A program made the position numbers and the translations under genes. A DNA stretch of 34,478 nt, taken from Caldilineaceae bacterium. GTDB taxonomy: Bacteria; Chloroflexota; Anaerolineae; Caldilineales; Caldilineaceae. The stretch spans positions 1 to 34,478 of the forward strand of contig JAHDWH010000046.1 in the NCBI GenBank assembly GCA_023384455.1, written 5' to 3'. The notes beneath the pieces were generated by a model. It was not told the DNA's origin, searched no databases, and saw nothing but the letters and a program-made list of their open reading frames with translations. How positions within the stretch are numbered: position 1 is the stretch's first letter; each line of letters opens with the position of its first letter. Shown here piece after piece: positions 14,434-22,724 of the stretch.

Positions 14434-16213
14434 CCGCCTGCCCCTTCCCATTCCGTCCGTTCATCACCGGGACTGGCGCGGCCTGCCCCTGCACCTGATT
14501 TAGGTGATGATAAATCCCGCCCAACGCCATCAACTCGGCGTGGCTGCCCTGCTCGGCCACGCCGCTGCCGTGGAGGACGACGATCTGGTCGGCGTTGCGG
14601 ATAGTGGAGAGGCGGTGGGCGATGACAAGCGTCGTGCGCCCCACCATCAGCCGCTCCAAGGCCTGCTGGATCAGCCGCTCGGTTTCTGTGTCCACAGACG
14701 AGGTGGCCTCGTCCAAAATCAGAATCGGCGCATCCTTCAGCACGGCCCGGGCAATGGCCAGCCGCTGCTTTTGCCCGCCGGATAGCTTCACTCCCCGCTC
14801 GCCGATGACCGTATCGTAGCCCTGGGGCAGCTGGTCGATAAATTCGGTGGCGTTGGCAATTGTCGCCGCCTCCCGCATCTCTTCCTCTGTGGCGTCCGGG
14901 CGGCCAAAGAGGATATTGTCCCGCACAGTGCCGTGAAAGAGGAAGACATCCTGCAACACAATGCTGATCTGCTGGCGCAGGCTGTGCAGAGTCAAGTCCC
15001 GGATGTCGTGGCCGTCCACCCGGATACAGCCGCCGTCCACATCGTAGAAGCGGGGGATGAGACTGGCCAGGGTCGTCTTGCCCACGCCCGTCGGCCCCAC
15101 CAGTGCGGCCACCGAGTTGGCGGGGATGTCCAGGCTGATCCCGGCCAGAACCGGCTGGTCGGGCAGATAGCTGAAGCTGACATTTTCCAGCCGCAGCGCG
15201 CCCCGGGCCCGCTCGGTCAGTTGGATGGCGTCGGGCTTGTCGTAGATGTCCGCAGGCTGATCCAGCAGTTCGGCCACCCGCTCGGCCCCGGCCAGGGACT
15301 CCTGCACGGCTTCCCAGGCGCTGCTCAGTTGGCGGATGGGGCCGTAGAACATCTCCAGATAGAGGAAAAAGGCCACCAAATCCTCGATGGGCAGGGTACC
15401 GGCCAGGGCCATACGCCCGCCAAAATAGATGACGACGATTAGCCCCAGGGAGGAGGAAAAATTGACGAAGGGCTGGAAGGTCGCCATCATTTTCAGGGCA
15501 AAGAGCAGGGAGTTCATATAATTGGTGATGCGCAGGCCGATGCGCTCGGACTCTACAGCCTCCCGGGTAAAGGTTTTGATCTCCCGGATGCCGGAGAGGT
15601 TGTCCTGCAAAATGGCGTTGAGTTCGCCCAACTCCTGCTGGCGGGTGCGAAAGGCCGGGCGCACGTAGTGGGCAAAGCCCTGCATGGCGATAATAATCAG
15701 GGGGATGGGAATGAGGGTCAGCAGCATCAGCGACGGACTCATCACAAAGAGCATCACACTGACGCCGATGAGCGTCAGAAAGTTGACCGCCACGTCCGGC
15801 ACGGCGTGGGCCATCAGTTTTTCCAGTAAATCCGAATCGTTGACCATCCGGGACATCAGTTGGCCGGTCTGTTTGTCCTCGTAGAAGCGCAGGGACATAC
15901 GCTGCAAGTGGTGGTAGACCGCCTTGCGCACATCGGCCACCACCCCCCAGCCGGCTACGTGGGCCATATAGCTGCGCAGAAATTCCAGCCCGCCCCGGGC
16001 CACAAAGACGGCCAGGGCCAGCAGGGCCAGCCGGGTGACAAAGCCGTAGTCCACGGCTTCTGTGCCCTGGGTGCGCACCGCGCCGATCAGCTCCCGGATG
16101 ATCCACGGGGTGAGTAGCTGCACGCCGACCAGCAGCGTCATACTGGCGACAGTGACAAGCAGGGCAGTGCGATAGGGTTTGGCAAAGCGGAGAAAAGAGC
16201 GCAGGGTATCCAT
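14417..16213 (-). CDS. MsbA/LmrA-like ABC exporter (TMD-NBD half-transporter)
   Basis: A 598-residue half-transporter that should work as a dimer in the inner membrane to export lipids, drugs or peptides. The N-terminal transmembrane domain spans about 15-300, with hydrophobic segments near 18-40, 60-75, 140-180 and 250-270, and the coupling motif YEDKQTGQLMSR (111-122). The nucleotide domain has Walker A GPTGVGKTT (373-381), the Q-loop LQDVFLF (420-426), signature LSGGQ (477-481), Walker B ILILDEA (497-503) and the H-loop His533. The ATG at 16213 has AAGGA 7 bases upstream. The last residues (580-598, rich in N, G, R) are probably extra sequence gained where the gene runs into the TumE relic. 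It is transcribed away from typA; the substrate cannot be told. Confidence 0.9.
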   Translation of the reverse strand: MDTLRSFLRFAKPYRTALLVTVASMTLLVGVQLLTPWIIRELIGAVRTQGTEAVDYGFVTRLALLALAVFVARGGLEFLRSYMAHVAGWGVVADVRKAVYHHLQRMSLRFYEDKQTGQLMSRMVNDSDLLEKLMAHAVPDVAVNFLTLIGVSVMLFVMSPSLMLLTLIPIPLIIIAMQGFAHYVRPAFRTRQQELGELNAILQDNLSGIREIKTFTREAVESERIGLRITNYMNSLLFALKMMATFQPFVNFSSSLGLIVVIYFGGRMALAGTLPIEDLVAFFLYLEMFYGPIRQLSSAWEAVQESLAGAERVAELLDQPADIYDKPDAIQLTERARGALRLENVSFSYLPDQPVLAGISLDIPANSVAALVGPTGVGKTTLASLIPRFYDVDGGCIRVDGHDIRDLTLHSLRQQISIVLQDVFLFHGTVRDNILFGRPDATEEEMREAATIANATEFIDQLPQGYDTVIGERGVKLSGGQKQRLAIARAVLKDAPILILDEATSSVDTETERLIQQALERLMVGRTTLVIAHRLSTIRNADQIVVLHGSGVAEQGSHAELMALGGIYHHLNQVQGQAAPVPVMNGRNGKGQAVESRR

Positions 16214-16493
16214 TGATTGTCCTTCGAGTTGCTGGTGGTTGTACCGGTTTAGGAAACTTTACCTTAATTCAGGGCCAATGTCTATTTGTGATTTGCAGCT
16301 ATAGCCGCGTATGTCCACAGAGGACCGAGACTGTACAGATAAATCTGTGTTCCCTGACGATTTTCGGCGTTCTGTGCCCGCTTTCCACGAGTGAAGATAC
16401 GCCAGCATAGGTAAAATTCGACGGTACAGGGGTCGATCTGGTAAGATACTTTTTTGAACGTCGCCCTTTGAATAGCTGAGTAATGAGAGATTT

Positions 16494-18347
16494 ATGCTGA
16501 CAACACGCACCGACTTGCGCAATATCGCCATCATCGCCCACGTTGACCACGGCAAAACGACCCTCGTGGACGGCCTGCTCCGCCAGGCCCACGTCTTCCG
16601 CACCAACCAGCAGGTGGCGGAGCGGGTGATGGACTCCAACGATCTGGAACGGGAGCGGGGGATTACGATCCTCGCCAAAAATACGGCCATCCGCATCCCG
16701 GACCCGGAGACGGGCCAGGAGGTGAAGATCAATATCGTAGACACCCCCGGCCACGCCGACTTCGGCGGCGAAGTCGAACGCATTCTGAATATGGTGGACG
16801 GGGTGCTGCTGTTGGTGGACGCCGCGGAAGGGCCAATGCCCCAGACCCGCTTTGTCCTGCGCAAGGCCCTGGAGATGGGCCACCGCGCGGTCGTTGTCAT
16901 CAACAAAGTGGACCGCAAGGACGCGGACACGGATCGGGTGCTGGACGAGACTTTTGACCTCTTTATTGAATTGGGCGCAACCGATGCCCAGGCCGAGTTC
17001 CCGGTGGTCTACACCATTGCCACCACCGCCCAGGCCGGTCTGACCCCGGATGTGGGGCCGGATTTGCAGCCCCTTTTTGAGGTGATTTTGCGCGAGATTC
17101 CCGCGCCGAAAGTAGACCCGGACGCGCCCCTGCAAATGCTGGTGACGACCCTGGACTACGACAGCTATCGGGGCTTGACTGCCATCGGGCGCATCTTTGC
17201 CGGGCGGATGGAGAGCAAACAGGCCCTGGCCCGCATCACCCTGGGCTTCGAGACTTTGCCGGAGCGGGTGCGCTATCTCTTTGTCCACGAAGGGTTGGAG
17301 CGGATGGAGGTAGAGAGCGCCTCTGCCGGGGAGATTGTGGCCGTGGCCGGTGTGGAAGCGGTTGCCATCGGCGAAACCCTGGCCGACCCGGAACACCCGG
17401 TGGCTCTGCCCGCCATCAAAGTGGAAGATCCGACCGTGCGTATGACCTTCGGCGTCAATACCTCGCCCTTTATGGGCCGGGAAGGACGCTGGGCCACCTC
17501 CCGCCGTCTGCGCGAACGGCTCTACGACGAACTCAAATCGAATGTGGCCCTGCGGGTGGAAGAGACCGACAGCGCGGATACCTTCCTCGTCTCCGGTCGG
17601 GGCGAACTGCATCTGGCAATTTTGATCGAGACGATGCGCCGGGAGGGGTATGAGTTCCAGATTTCCCGGCCAGAAGTGATCTTCCACACGGACGAGAAGG
17701 GGGATTCCCAGGAACCCTACGAGGATGTACATATCGAGACCAGCCCGGATACGGTAGGTACTGTCATCGAAATGCTGGGCAAACGGCGGGGCGAGCTTTT
17801 TAATATGAGCGACGCCCGCAACGGCACGGTGGACCTGGACTACATTGTGCCGACCCGGGGGTTGCTGGGCTTTCGCTACCAATTTCTGACTGCTACCCGG
17901 GGGATGGGCACGATCCACTCCATCTTCCACGGCTATGGGCCGATGGCGGGCGAGATCGGTTCCCGTTCCCGTGGCTCACTGATTTCCTGGGAAATGGGCA
18001 CGTCGTCGGTCTATGGGCTGAAGCAGGCGGAGACCCGGGGCGAGTTGTTCCTGGGCGCGGGGGTGGAGGTCTATCCGGGAATGGTGATCGGCGAGCACCA
18101 GCGCTCCGGCGATCTGGAGATCAACATCTGCAAGACGAAGACCCTGACCGCTGTGCATACGGTCTACTACGGGGTGGAGGACAAATCCTCGCCGCCCCGG
18201 GAGATGAGCCTGGACGAGTGTATGGAATATCTGGCCGAGGATGAACTGCTGGAAGTGACGCCCCTCAACCTGCGCATCCGCAAGCGCATCCTGGACAAGA
18301 ACCTGCGCGACCGGGAGGTCAAGCGGAATAAGGCTGTGCTGGCATAG
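16494..18347 (+). CDS. typA: Ribosome-associated GTPase TypA/BipA
   Basis: A 617-residue translational GTPase of the TypA/BipA family, normal length, which binds ribosomes and helps assembly and stress adaptation. The G motifs are clear: G1 AHVDHGKTT (15-23), switch I RERGITI (53-59), G3 DTPGHADF (83-90), G4 NKVD (137-140). The C-terminal half carries the family's EF-G-like domains and the unique end [16 protein letters not shown]. It starts 280 bases from the divergent ABC exporter, and a strong terminator follows at 18434. A 126-bp copy of its 3' end lies downstream of the inserted TPR-Arr gene. It is a housekeeping gene and a useful anchor for placing the window. Confidence 0.96.
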   Translation: MLTTRTDLRNIAIIAHVDHGKTTLVDGLLRQAHVFRTNQQVAERVMDSNDLERERGITILAKNTAIRIPDPETGQEVKINIVDTPGHADFGGEVERILNMVDGVLLLVDAAEGPMPQTRFVLRKALEMGHRAVVVINKVDRKDADTDRVLDETFDLFIELGATDAQAEFPVVYTIATTAQAGLTPDVGPDLQPLFEVILREIPAPKVDPDAPLQMLVTTLDYDSYRGLTAIGRIFAGRMESKQALARITLGFETLPERVRYLFVHEGLERMEVESASAGEIVAVAGVEAVAIGETLADPEHPVALPAIKVEDPTVRMTFGVNTSPFMGREGRWATSRRLRERLYDELKSNVALRVEETDSADTFLVSGRGELHLAILIETMRREGYEFQISRPEVIFHTDEKGDSQEPYEDVHIETSPDTVGTVIEMLGKRRGELFNMSDARNGTVDLDYIVPTRGLLGFRYQFLTATRGMGTIHSIFHGYGPMAGEIGSRSRGSLISWEMGTSSVYGLKQAETRGELFLGAGVEVYPGMVIGEHQRSGDLEINICKTKTLTAVHTVYYGVEDKSSPPREMSLDECMEYLAEDELLEVTPLNLRIRKRILDKNLRDREVKRNKAVLA

Positions 18348-18433
18348 GAACAGAAGGACACGGATTGGCACGGATAGATTGGATTCACACAGATTCGGAA
18401 TCCAACGTGGATTGAGCAGATATATGCAAGATC

Positions 18434-18470
18434 AAAGCCCGTCGGGGGATTCCCGGCGGGCTTTGGTTTT
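18434..18470 (+). terminator. Rho-independent terminator of typA
   Basis: Arms AAAGCCCGTCGGG (18434-18446) and CCCGGCGGGCTTT (18452-18464) pair over 13 positions with one G-U, around a 5-nt loop, followed by GGTTTTGGTT. It is 87 bases after the typA stop codon. Confidence 0.85.
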
Positions 18471-18652
18471 GGTTGTCGATTGGCTTTGCCGGTTGAGCCT
18501 GGGCCACTGCGACGGCTTCATCCATTGCTTGTGGGTTCGCACAATCGATTGCAGAATGGAATACCCTGGGCTATAGTTATTCCGCCAGTTGCTGGATACT
18601 GTAAGTACCTTACCAGCGAACTTCTTGTTTTTTGTGCAAGAAATGAGAAATT

Positions 18653-18721
18653 GTTGTATACACGGATGGAAAGGAACACAGATCAGAAAAATCCGTGTTC
18701 CTTTCCATCCGTGTATACAAC
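18653..18721. repeat. 27-bp perfect inverted repeat (large hairpin)
   Basis: Arms 18653-18679 and 18695-18721 are exact reverse complements, beginning GTTGTATACACGGATGG, with a 15-nt loop. After one mismatch, three more pairs extend it inward. It lies 44 bases upstream of the TPR-Arr start codon, so it would be in that gene's leader or promoter region. The arms contain the ACGGAT motif of the dispersed intergenic repeats seen elsewhere in the window. The 417-bp gap 18348-18764 otherwise holds only the typA terminator and a small 8-bp hairpin near 18380-18405. Confidence 0.9.
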
Positions 18722-18764
18722 CCTCTTTGGCTCTGGCTTTGCCAGGTTAGGAGACAAGACAATT

Positions 18765-19508
18765 ATGGAATTCAACCCCAATAACAATGTTGTCAAGCTC
18801 TGTCTGCAAGGTATGGGCATGGAAGAAAAAGGCCAACCTGAAGAAGCAAGTAACCTCTTTCTTCAAGCCTGGAACGAAGCGACAAATGACTCTGAGAAAT
18901 TTATTTCAGCCCATTACGTAGCTCGCCATCAAAAAGATGTTTCCGACAAATTAAGATGGCTGGAAATGGCTTTGCAGTGTGCGTTAAGAATAGATGACGA
19001 CACCGTCAGGAGTGCGTTCCCTTCTCTCTATGCAAACATTGCCAAGTGTTATGAGAACCTGGGCGAACCTGACAAAGCAAAAAAGAATACTGAATTAGCG
19101 ACTTCGTTTAGGGAAAGGCCTTCCGACAAAGGCCCCTTCTATCACGGGACGCGAGCAGATTTGCAGGTTGGCGATCTGCTGACAGCCGGGGGCAACTCGA
19201 ACTATAAACCCGAACTCAAAATGAATCACATCTACTTCACCGCCCTTGTCAACAGCGCGGGGCTGGCTGCTGCACTGGCAAAAGGCGATGGACCTGAACG
19301 CGTCTATATCGTTGAACCGACAGGGAGTTTTGAAAATGACCCGAATGTGACAGACAAAAAGTTTCCGGGCAACCCGACACGCTCCTATCGCTCCCAAGCA
19401 CCCTTGAAAATCGTTGGCGAAGCATCAGATTGGGTAAGACAGACACCTGAGCAACTACAGCAATGGCGTGAAAGGTTGGACAATAACAAAGGAGAAATCA
19501 TCAATTAA
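18765..19508 (+). CDS. arr: TPR-Arr fusion: rifampin ADP-ribosyltransferase-like protein
   Basis: A 247-residue protein. Residues 1-115 are helical with TPR-like repeats (LCLQGMGMEEKGQPEEASNL, then YANIAKCYENLGEPDKAKKN). Residues 120-225 match Arr, which transfers ADP-ribose from NAD+ to rifamycins. The catalytic triad of Arr is present with the same spacing as His19, Tyr49 and Asp84 of the mycobacterial enzyme: His127 in FYHGT, Tyr157 in IYFTA and Asp192 in FENDPN. The family hallmark KFPGNPTRSYRS follows (199-210). Start at 18765 has AGGAG 11 bases upstream. Arr alone is about 140 residues, so the N-terminal domain is an addition that may bind a protein partner. The gene sits between typA and a copied typA 3' end, so it is an insertion. 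It may confer rifamycin resistance or modify another target; that is not shown here. Confidence 0.88.
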   Translation: MEFNPNNNVVKLCLQGMGMEEKGQPEEASNLFLQAWNEATNDSEKFISAHYVARHQKDVSDKLRWLEMALQCALRIDDDTVRSAFPSLYANIAKCYENLGEPDKAKKNTELATSFRERPSDKGPFYHGTRADLQVGDLLTAGGNSNYKPELKMNHIYFTALVNSAGLAAALAKGDGPERVYIVEPTGSFENDPNVTDKKFPGNPTRSYRSQAPLKIVGEASDWVRQTPEQLQQWRERLDNNKGEIIN

Positions 19509-19516
19509 TTGCGCCG

Positions 19517-19642
19517 GTGGAATACCTGGCCGACGACGAACTGCGGGAAGTGACGCCCCTCAACCTGCCCATCCGCAAGCGTATCCTGGACAAGAATCTG
19601 CGCGACCGGGAGGTCAAACGCACGAAGGCTGTGCTGGCGTAG
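19517..19642 (+). pseudogene. Duplicated 3' end of typA
   Basis: This segment encodes VEYLADDELREV onward to KAVLA and TAG, matching the last 41 codons of typA (18222-18347) at 36 of 41 residues with no gaps. Nothing upstream belongs to typA; the fragment begins 8 bases after the TPR-Arr stop codon. It shows that the accessory gene was inserted together with, or by recombination creating, a second copy of the flank. The fragment has no start region. Confidence 0.9.
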
Positions 19643-19660
19643 GGCCGGAATGGAACGCGG

Positions 19661-20008
19661 ATGACGCGGAAAGGGCTGATTTGCGCGGATTTGGATTTGA
19701 ACGGTTCGGATAACTCTGGTTTTTCTACCGTCTCGACGCTTTTCATGGCCGAGGGCCGTTGCAATCTGAATGGACTGCTGGCAGAACTGGTCGCCCTCTT
19801 CGACCGAGAAGAGGACAAGCAGGCGGTTTCGCTGCTGATCAATTGGTTTCGGCAGATGGCTGTCCACAAGCGGATCAGGCAGGAGGATTATCTCCTGTTG
19901 GAATACGAACAGACTGTCTATGAGAAGGGCCGTGAAGATGGACTCGAGGAGGGGATCGAGGTAAGCCAGGCAAAAATCGTGCTGGCGATTTTCTTGACAG
20001 TTACTTAG
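19661..20008 (+). pseudogene. Rpn-like (PD-(D/E)XK transposase-family) C-terminal fragment
   Basis: From about residue 27 the frame reads LFMAEGRCNLNGLLAELVALF, DREEDKQAVSLLINWFRQMA and KGREDGLEEG. This pattern, with a C-terminal E/K/G-rich stretch, is typical of the tail of Rpn-type recombination-promoting nuclease proteins. The nuclease domain that should precede it is missing, so it is a truncated relic. The end (KIVLAIFLTVT, TAG) coincides with the target site of the MITE-like element that starts at 20009, and a short open stretch (QQLVQYDPYEEKKRET) follows that element. The first ~25 codons come from repeat DNA, not a gene. Confidence 0.6.
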
Positions 20009-20127
20009 GGCTTGTCAAAGAATAACTTCCCGTTTTGGTGCGTCGCACTGTCCAGATGAGGTTGCGGACTAGAGTCATTTCGTGGACAGTGCGACGCACC
20101 GGATGGAACTTATTTCTTGACGAGTCC
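20009..20127. mobile_element. 119-bp MITE-like element with TTAG target duplication
   Basis: The element is one long inverted repeat. The inner arms GGTGCGTCGCACTGTCCA (20037-20054) and 20083-20100 are perfect; the outer parts (GGCTTGTCAAAGAATAACTT versus GGACTCGTCAAGAAATAAGT) match with a few differences and small gaps. TTAG occurs directly on both sides (20005-20008 and 20128-20131), as a target-site duplication would. It is far too short to encode a transposase, so it would be moved in trans. Its parent transposon was not seen in the window. Confidence 0.7.
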
Positions 20128-20166
20128 TTAGCAGCAGCTCGTGCAGTACGATCCCTACGAAGAAAA

Positions 20167-20206
20167 GAAGCGAGAAACGTGAGCAAACTCTCACGTTTCT
20201 CGCTTC
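20167..20206 (-). terminator. Terminator of the 2-hydroxyacid dehydrogenase gene
   Basis: Arms GAAGCGAGAAACGTGAG (20167-20183) and 20190-20206 are exact complements over 17 bp with a 6-nt loop. On the minus strand the stem is followed by TTTTCTTC. It is 67 bases beyond the dehydrogenase stop and may also end transcription coming from the other side. Confidence 0.8.
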
Positions 20207-20272
20207 GCTTTTCCTACACTGATCCGCGTAAATCCGCCCAATCAGCAAAATCCGCGCTCCATTCTTCTTCCC

Positions 20273-21241
20273 CTACAGCCCCGCCATCCGTCCCGGCCAG
20301 ACATCGGCGTTGACGATCCAGCGCGGGCGCTGACCCTGCGCGGCCAGGACGATATTGTCCGTAGCGCCGCTGTGCATAGCCGCCACGCCCCGGTCTGTGT
20401 TGGAGGCGATGTGGGGGGTGACCACCACATTCGTCATCTTCAGCAGGGGATTGTCGGCCAGGGGCGGTTCCGGGTCGGTCACGTCCAGCGCGGCCCCGGC
20501 CAGGTGACCGTCGTTCAGCACGGCGATCAGCGCGGCTTCGTCCACCACCGGACCCCGGCTGGCATTGATCAGATAACTGCCCTTCTTCATCATACGCAGA
20601 CGGGTCTCGTTGGCCAGATGGCGGGTGCTGGGCATCAGCGGCGTGTGCAGCGAAACAAAATCCCCTTCCCGAAAAATTTCGTCCAGATCGTCGGTCAGGG
20701 TGATGCCCTCTGGTGTCGGCGTGCTGGCGGGCACAAAGGGGTCGTGGACCAGCACCTTCATTTTGATGCCGTGGGCGGCAATCTCCGCCACCCGGCGGCC
20801 AATGCGCCCATAGCCGACGATGCCCAGTGTGCGCCCCAGCAGTTCCGTGCCCCGCATATCGTTGCGGTTCAGGCCGCTGTCAAAGTTGCGCAGGGACATA
20901 TCCCCCACAATCACCCGTTTGGCAATCGCCATCAGCAGGGCGATGGCGTGCTCCGCGGTAGACTCGGTGGGTGCGTCCGGCGTGTTGCAGACGAGGATGC
21001 CCCGTGCGCTGGCTGCGTCTACATCGATGGGATCCACGCCGATACCGGGCCGGGCCAGTATGCGCAACTGGGGACCGATCTTGTCCATCAGCGCGCCGTC
21101 GAACTTCATACGCACGCCGCTGACCACCTCGCAGCCGATCATCTTTTCCTGGTCGCCGTCGGTGATCAGTTCGGCCACCTCACGGATACGTGCCTGCAAT
21201 TCGGGCGCGACAGTCCAGTCCATCCAAACCTTCGGTTTCAT
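20273..21241 (-). CDS. D-2-hydroxyacid dehydrogenase (phosphoglycerate dehydrogenase-like)
   Basis: A 322-residue NAD(P)-dependent D-isomer 2-hydroxyacid dehydrogenase, the family of SerA and glyoxylate/hydroxypyruvate reductase. The Rossmann motif is GYGRIG (143-148), with the preceding strand LGIVGY. The catalytic residues are visible: Arg229 in NASRGPVVDE (226-235), Glu258 in the DPEP block (256-259) and His277 in TPHIAS. The protein lacks the C-terminal ACT-type regulatory domain of full SerA, so serine synthesis is less likely than reduction of a sugar-derived 2-oxo acid. The ATG at 21241 has a GGAAGGAA-type site upstream. It is transcribed toward a strong terminator. The neighbouring zinc dehydrogenase lies 82 bases upstream in the same direction, so the two may share an operon. 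Confidence 0.88.
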   Translation of the reverse strand: MKPKVWMDWTVAPELQARIREVAELITDGDQEKMIGCEVVSGVRMKFDGALMDKIGPQLRILARPGIGVDPIDVDAASARGILVCNTPDAPTESTAEHAIALLMAIAKRVIVGDMSLRNFDSGLNRNDMRGTELLGRTLGIVGYGRIGRRVAEIAAHGIKMKVLVHDPFVPASTPTPEGITLTDDLDEIFREGDFVSLHTPLMPSTRHLANETRLRMMKKGSYLINASRGPVVDEAALIAVLNDGHLAGAALDVTDPEPPLADNPLLKMTNVVVTPHIASNTDRGVAAMHSGATDNIVLAAQGQRPRWIVNADVWPGRMAGL

Positions 21242-21323
21242 CGGGGGTTCCTTCCCAGAGTGGTGATAGTAGACAGGTAAAGCAGTTTAGAAGTATACCA
21301 GAATGGCGGGGAGAGGCAAGCGA

Positions 21324-22373
21324 TCAAAAGACAAAAACGCCTTTACCAATCGTCTGCTTGTCGAACAGTCGATAGGCTTCCTCGGCCTCTTCCAGGGCAA
21401 AGCGGTGGGTGAAAAGCCGTTCCAACGCAATCTGATTGTCTGCCACAAAACGGGCGCAGTCGGCCTGGCCGGTGATGTTGAAGGTCCACGAGCCGATGAT
21501 CGTCAACTGTTTGCGCAGCATATCCTGGCTCACATCCAGGGTGACCGTCTTGCCTTCCCCCACAAAACAGGCCGTGCCCCAGGCCCGGCAGACCCGCACA
21601 GCCGCGGCTCGGGCTTCCGGCGCACCGCTGGCGTCCAGAGCAAACTCCACCCCTTCGCCGTGGGTCAGTTCCTTGAGTACAAAACCGGTCTCCTGAGAGG
21701 CCGAGTTGATCGTCTGCTCTGCGCCAAAGGACTGGGCCAGGGCCAGCCGCTCCGGCGCGATGTCCACGGCAAAGACCCGGGCCCCCATTGCGCTGGCAAA
21801 GATTGTAGCCGCCAGACCCACCGGTCCCTGACCGAAGACGGCGAGAGTGCTGCCACCCCGCACGCCCATCCGGCGCAGGGCATTGTAGGCCGTGCCCGCG
21901 CCACAGGAGACCGCGGCCCCTTCTACAAAAGAGAGCTGGTCAGGCAGGGAGACGAGCGTACCCGCGGGCATTTTCATAAAGGGAGCGTGCGCGCCGTGGC
22001 CGGTCAGCCCGTAGACCGTCGCACCCTCTGCGCACATCTGCGTCCACCCCTGGCGGCAGTGTTGGCAGACCCCGCAGCCGTCGTAGTGGAAGTTCATCAC
22101 CCGCTGGCCGATCCGGACCTGGCGGTCGCTGACGCCGCTGCCCCGGGCCACCACCACCCCGCAAGGCTCGTGGCCGGCGATGACAGGCGAACCGTCTCCA
22201 CCCAACCCCAACCCAGCCGCCGCGCCCCCTTTGGGCGCGCGATAGGTGTGCAGATCGCTGCCACACATACCGGATGCTTTGATTTCGACAATGACTTCGC
22301 CCGGTCCGGGCGAAGGATCGGGGAACGTCTGTAGGGCCAATTCTCGATCACCCAAAAAGACAACGCCACGCAT
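21324..22373 (-). CDS. Zinc-dependent medium-chain alcohol dehydrogenase
   Basis: A 349-residue member of the zinc-binding medium-chain dehydrogenase family, similar to polyol and sugar-acid dehydrogenases. Catalytic zinc ligands appear as Cys37 in MCGSDLHTY and His68-Glu69 in AGHEP. The structural zinc site has Cys100, Cys103, Cys106 and Cys114 in the CGVCQHC region. The coenzyme motif is GQGPVG (181-186), and a strand VFAVDIA follows for NAD(P). The ATG at 22373 is chosen because GGAGG lies 4 bases upstream; a longer open frame to 22682 passes through non-coding repeat DNA. It is adjacent to the 2-hydroxyacid dehydrogenase and near oligogalacturonate lyase, which suggests oxidation of a sugar or sugar acid; the exact substrate cannot be told. 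Confidence 0.9.
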   Translation of the reverse strand: MRGVVFLGDRELALQTFPDPSPGPGEVIVEIKASGMCGSDLHTYRAPKGGAAAGLGLGGDGSPVIAGHEPCGVVVARGSGVSDRQVRIGQRVMNFHYDGCGVCQHCRQGWTQMCAEGATVYGLTGHGAHAPFMKMPAGTLVSLPDQLSFVEGAAVSCGAGTAYNALRRMGVRGGSTLAVFGQGPVGLAATIFASAMGARVFAVDIAPERLALAQSFGAEQTINSASQETGFVLKELTHGEGVEFALDASGAPEARAAAVRVCRAWGTACFVGEGKTVTLDVSQDMLRKQLTIIGSWTFNITGQADCARFVADNQIALERLFTHRFALEEAEEAYRLFDKQTIGKGVFVF

Positions 22374-22724
22374 AGGACCTCCAAATAATTGGGACACGGA
22401 TGTCACGGATGGGAAGGATTTGCACGGATAGGAATGGAACGCGGACGACGCGGATTTCTCTCCGCGGCTTTGCGGCTCTGCGAGAGCTTTTGCCAGTCCC
22501 GACGCGCTACGTACTCTACTCCTTTTCCTGATCCTAGCCCAAGCTGCCCGCTTTGTCCACCCCGGCGGACAGCCTTTTCTCCCCCCTCCTCCTGTGGTAC
22601 AGTGTATCTGTAGGAAATGAACAGACCATCCCAATCTCCCGCAAAGGCGCAGAGGCGCGGAGAAGAGAGACTTCCGGTTCACGCACTACGCACAACGCAC
22701 CACTTCTCACCCCCAGGAGGCAAA
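22374..22724. other. Intergenic region with dispersed repeats
   Basis: This 351-bp gap between divergent genes contains CACGGAT-type degenerate repeats near 22395-22455, and a GCAAAGGCGCAGAGGCGCGG stretch near 22640. No gene is supported. The ribosome site AGGAGG of the lyase lies at its right end. Promoters for both neighbours must lie here but I could not pick convincing boxes. Confidence 0.5.

Noticed and set aside
16299-17930. Long open frame on the minus strand opposite typA
   Set aside because: It is the antisense shadow of a highly conserved GTPase gene; its protein is low in hydrophobic-core pattern and matches no family.
18480-18764. Longer N-terminus for the TPR-Arr protein
   Set aside because: The extra 95 codons would cross the 27-bp hairpin and repeat DNA, whereas ATG 18765 has a good ribosome site.
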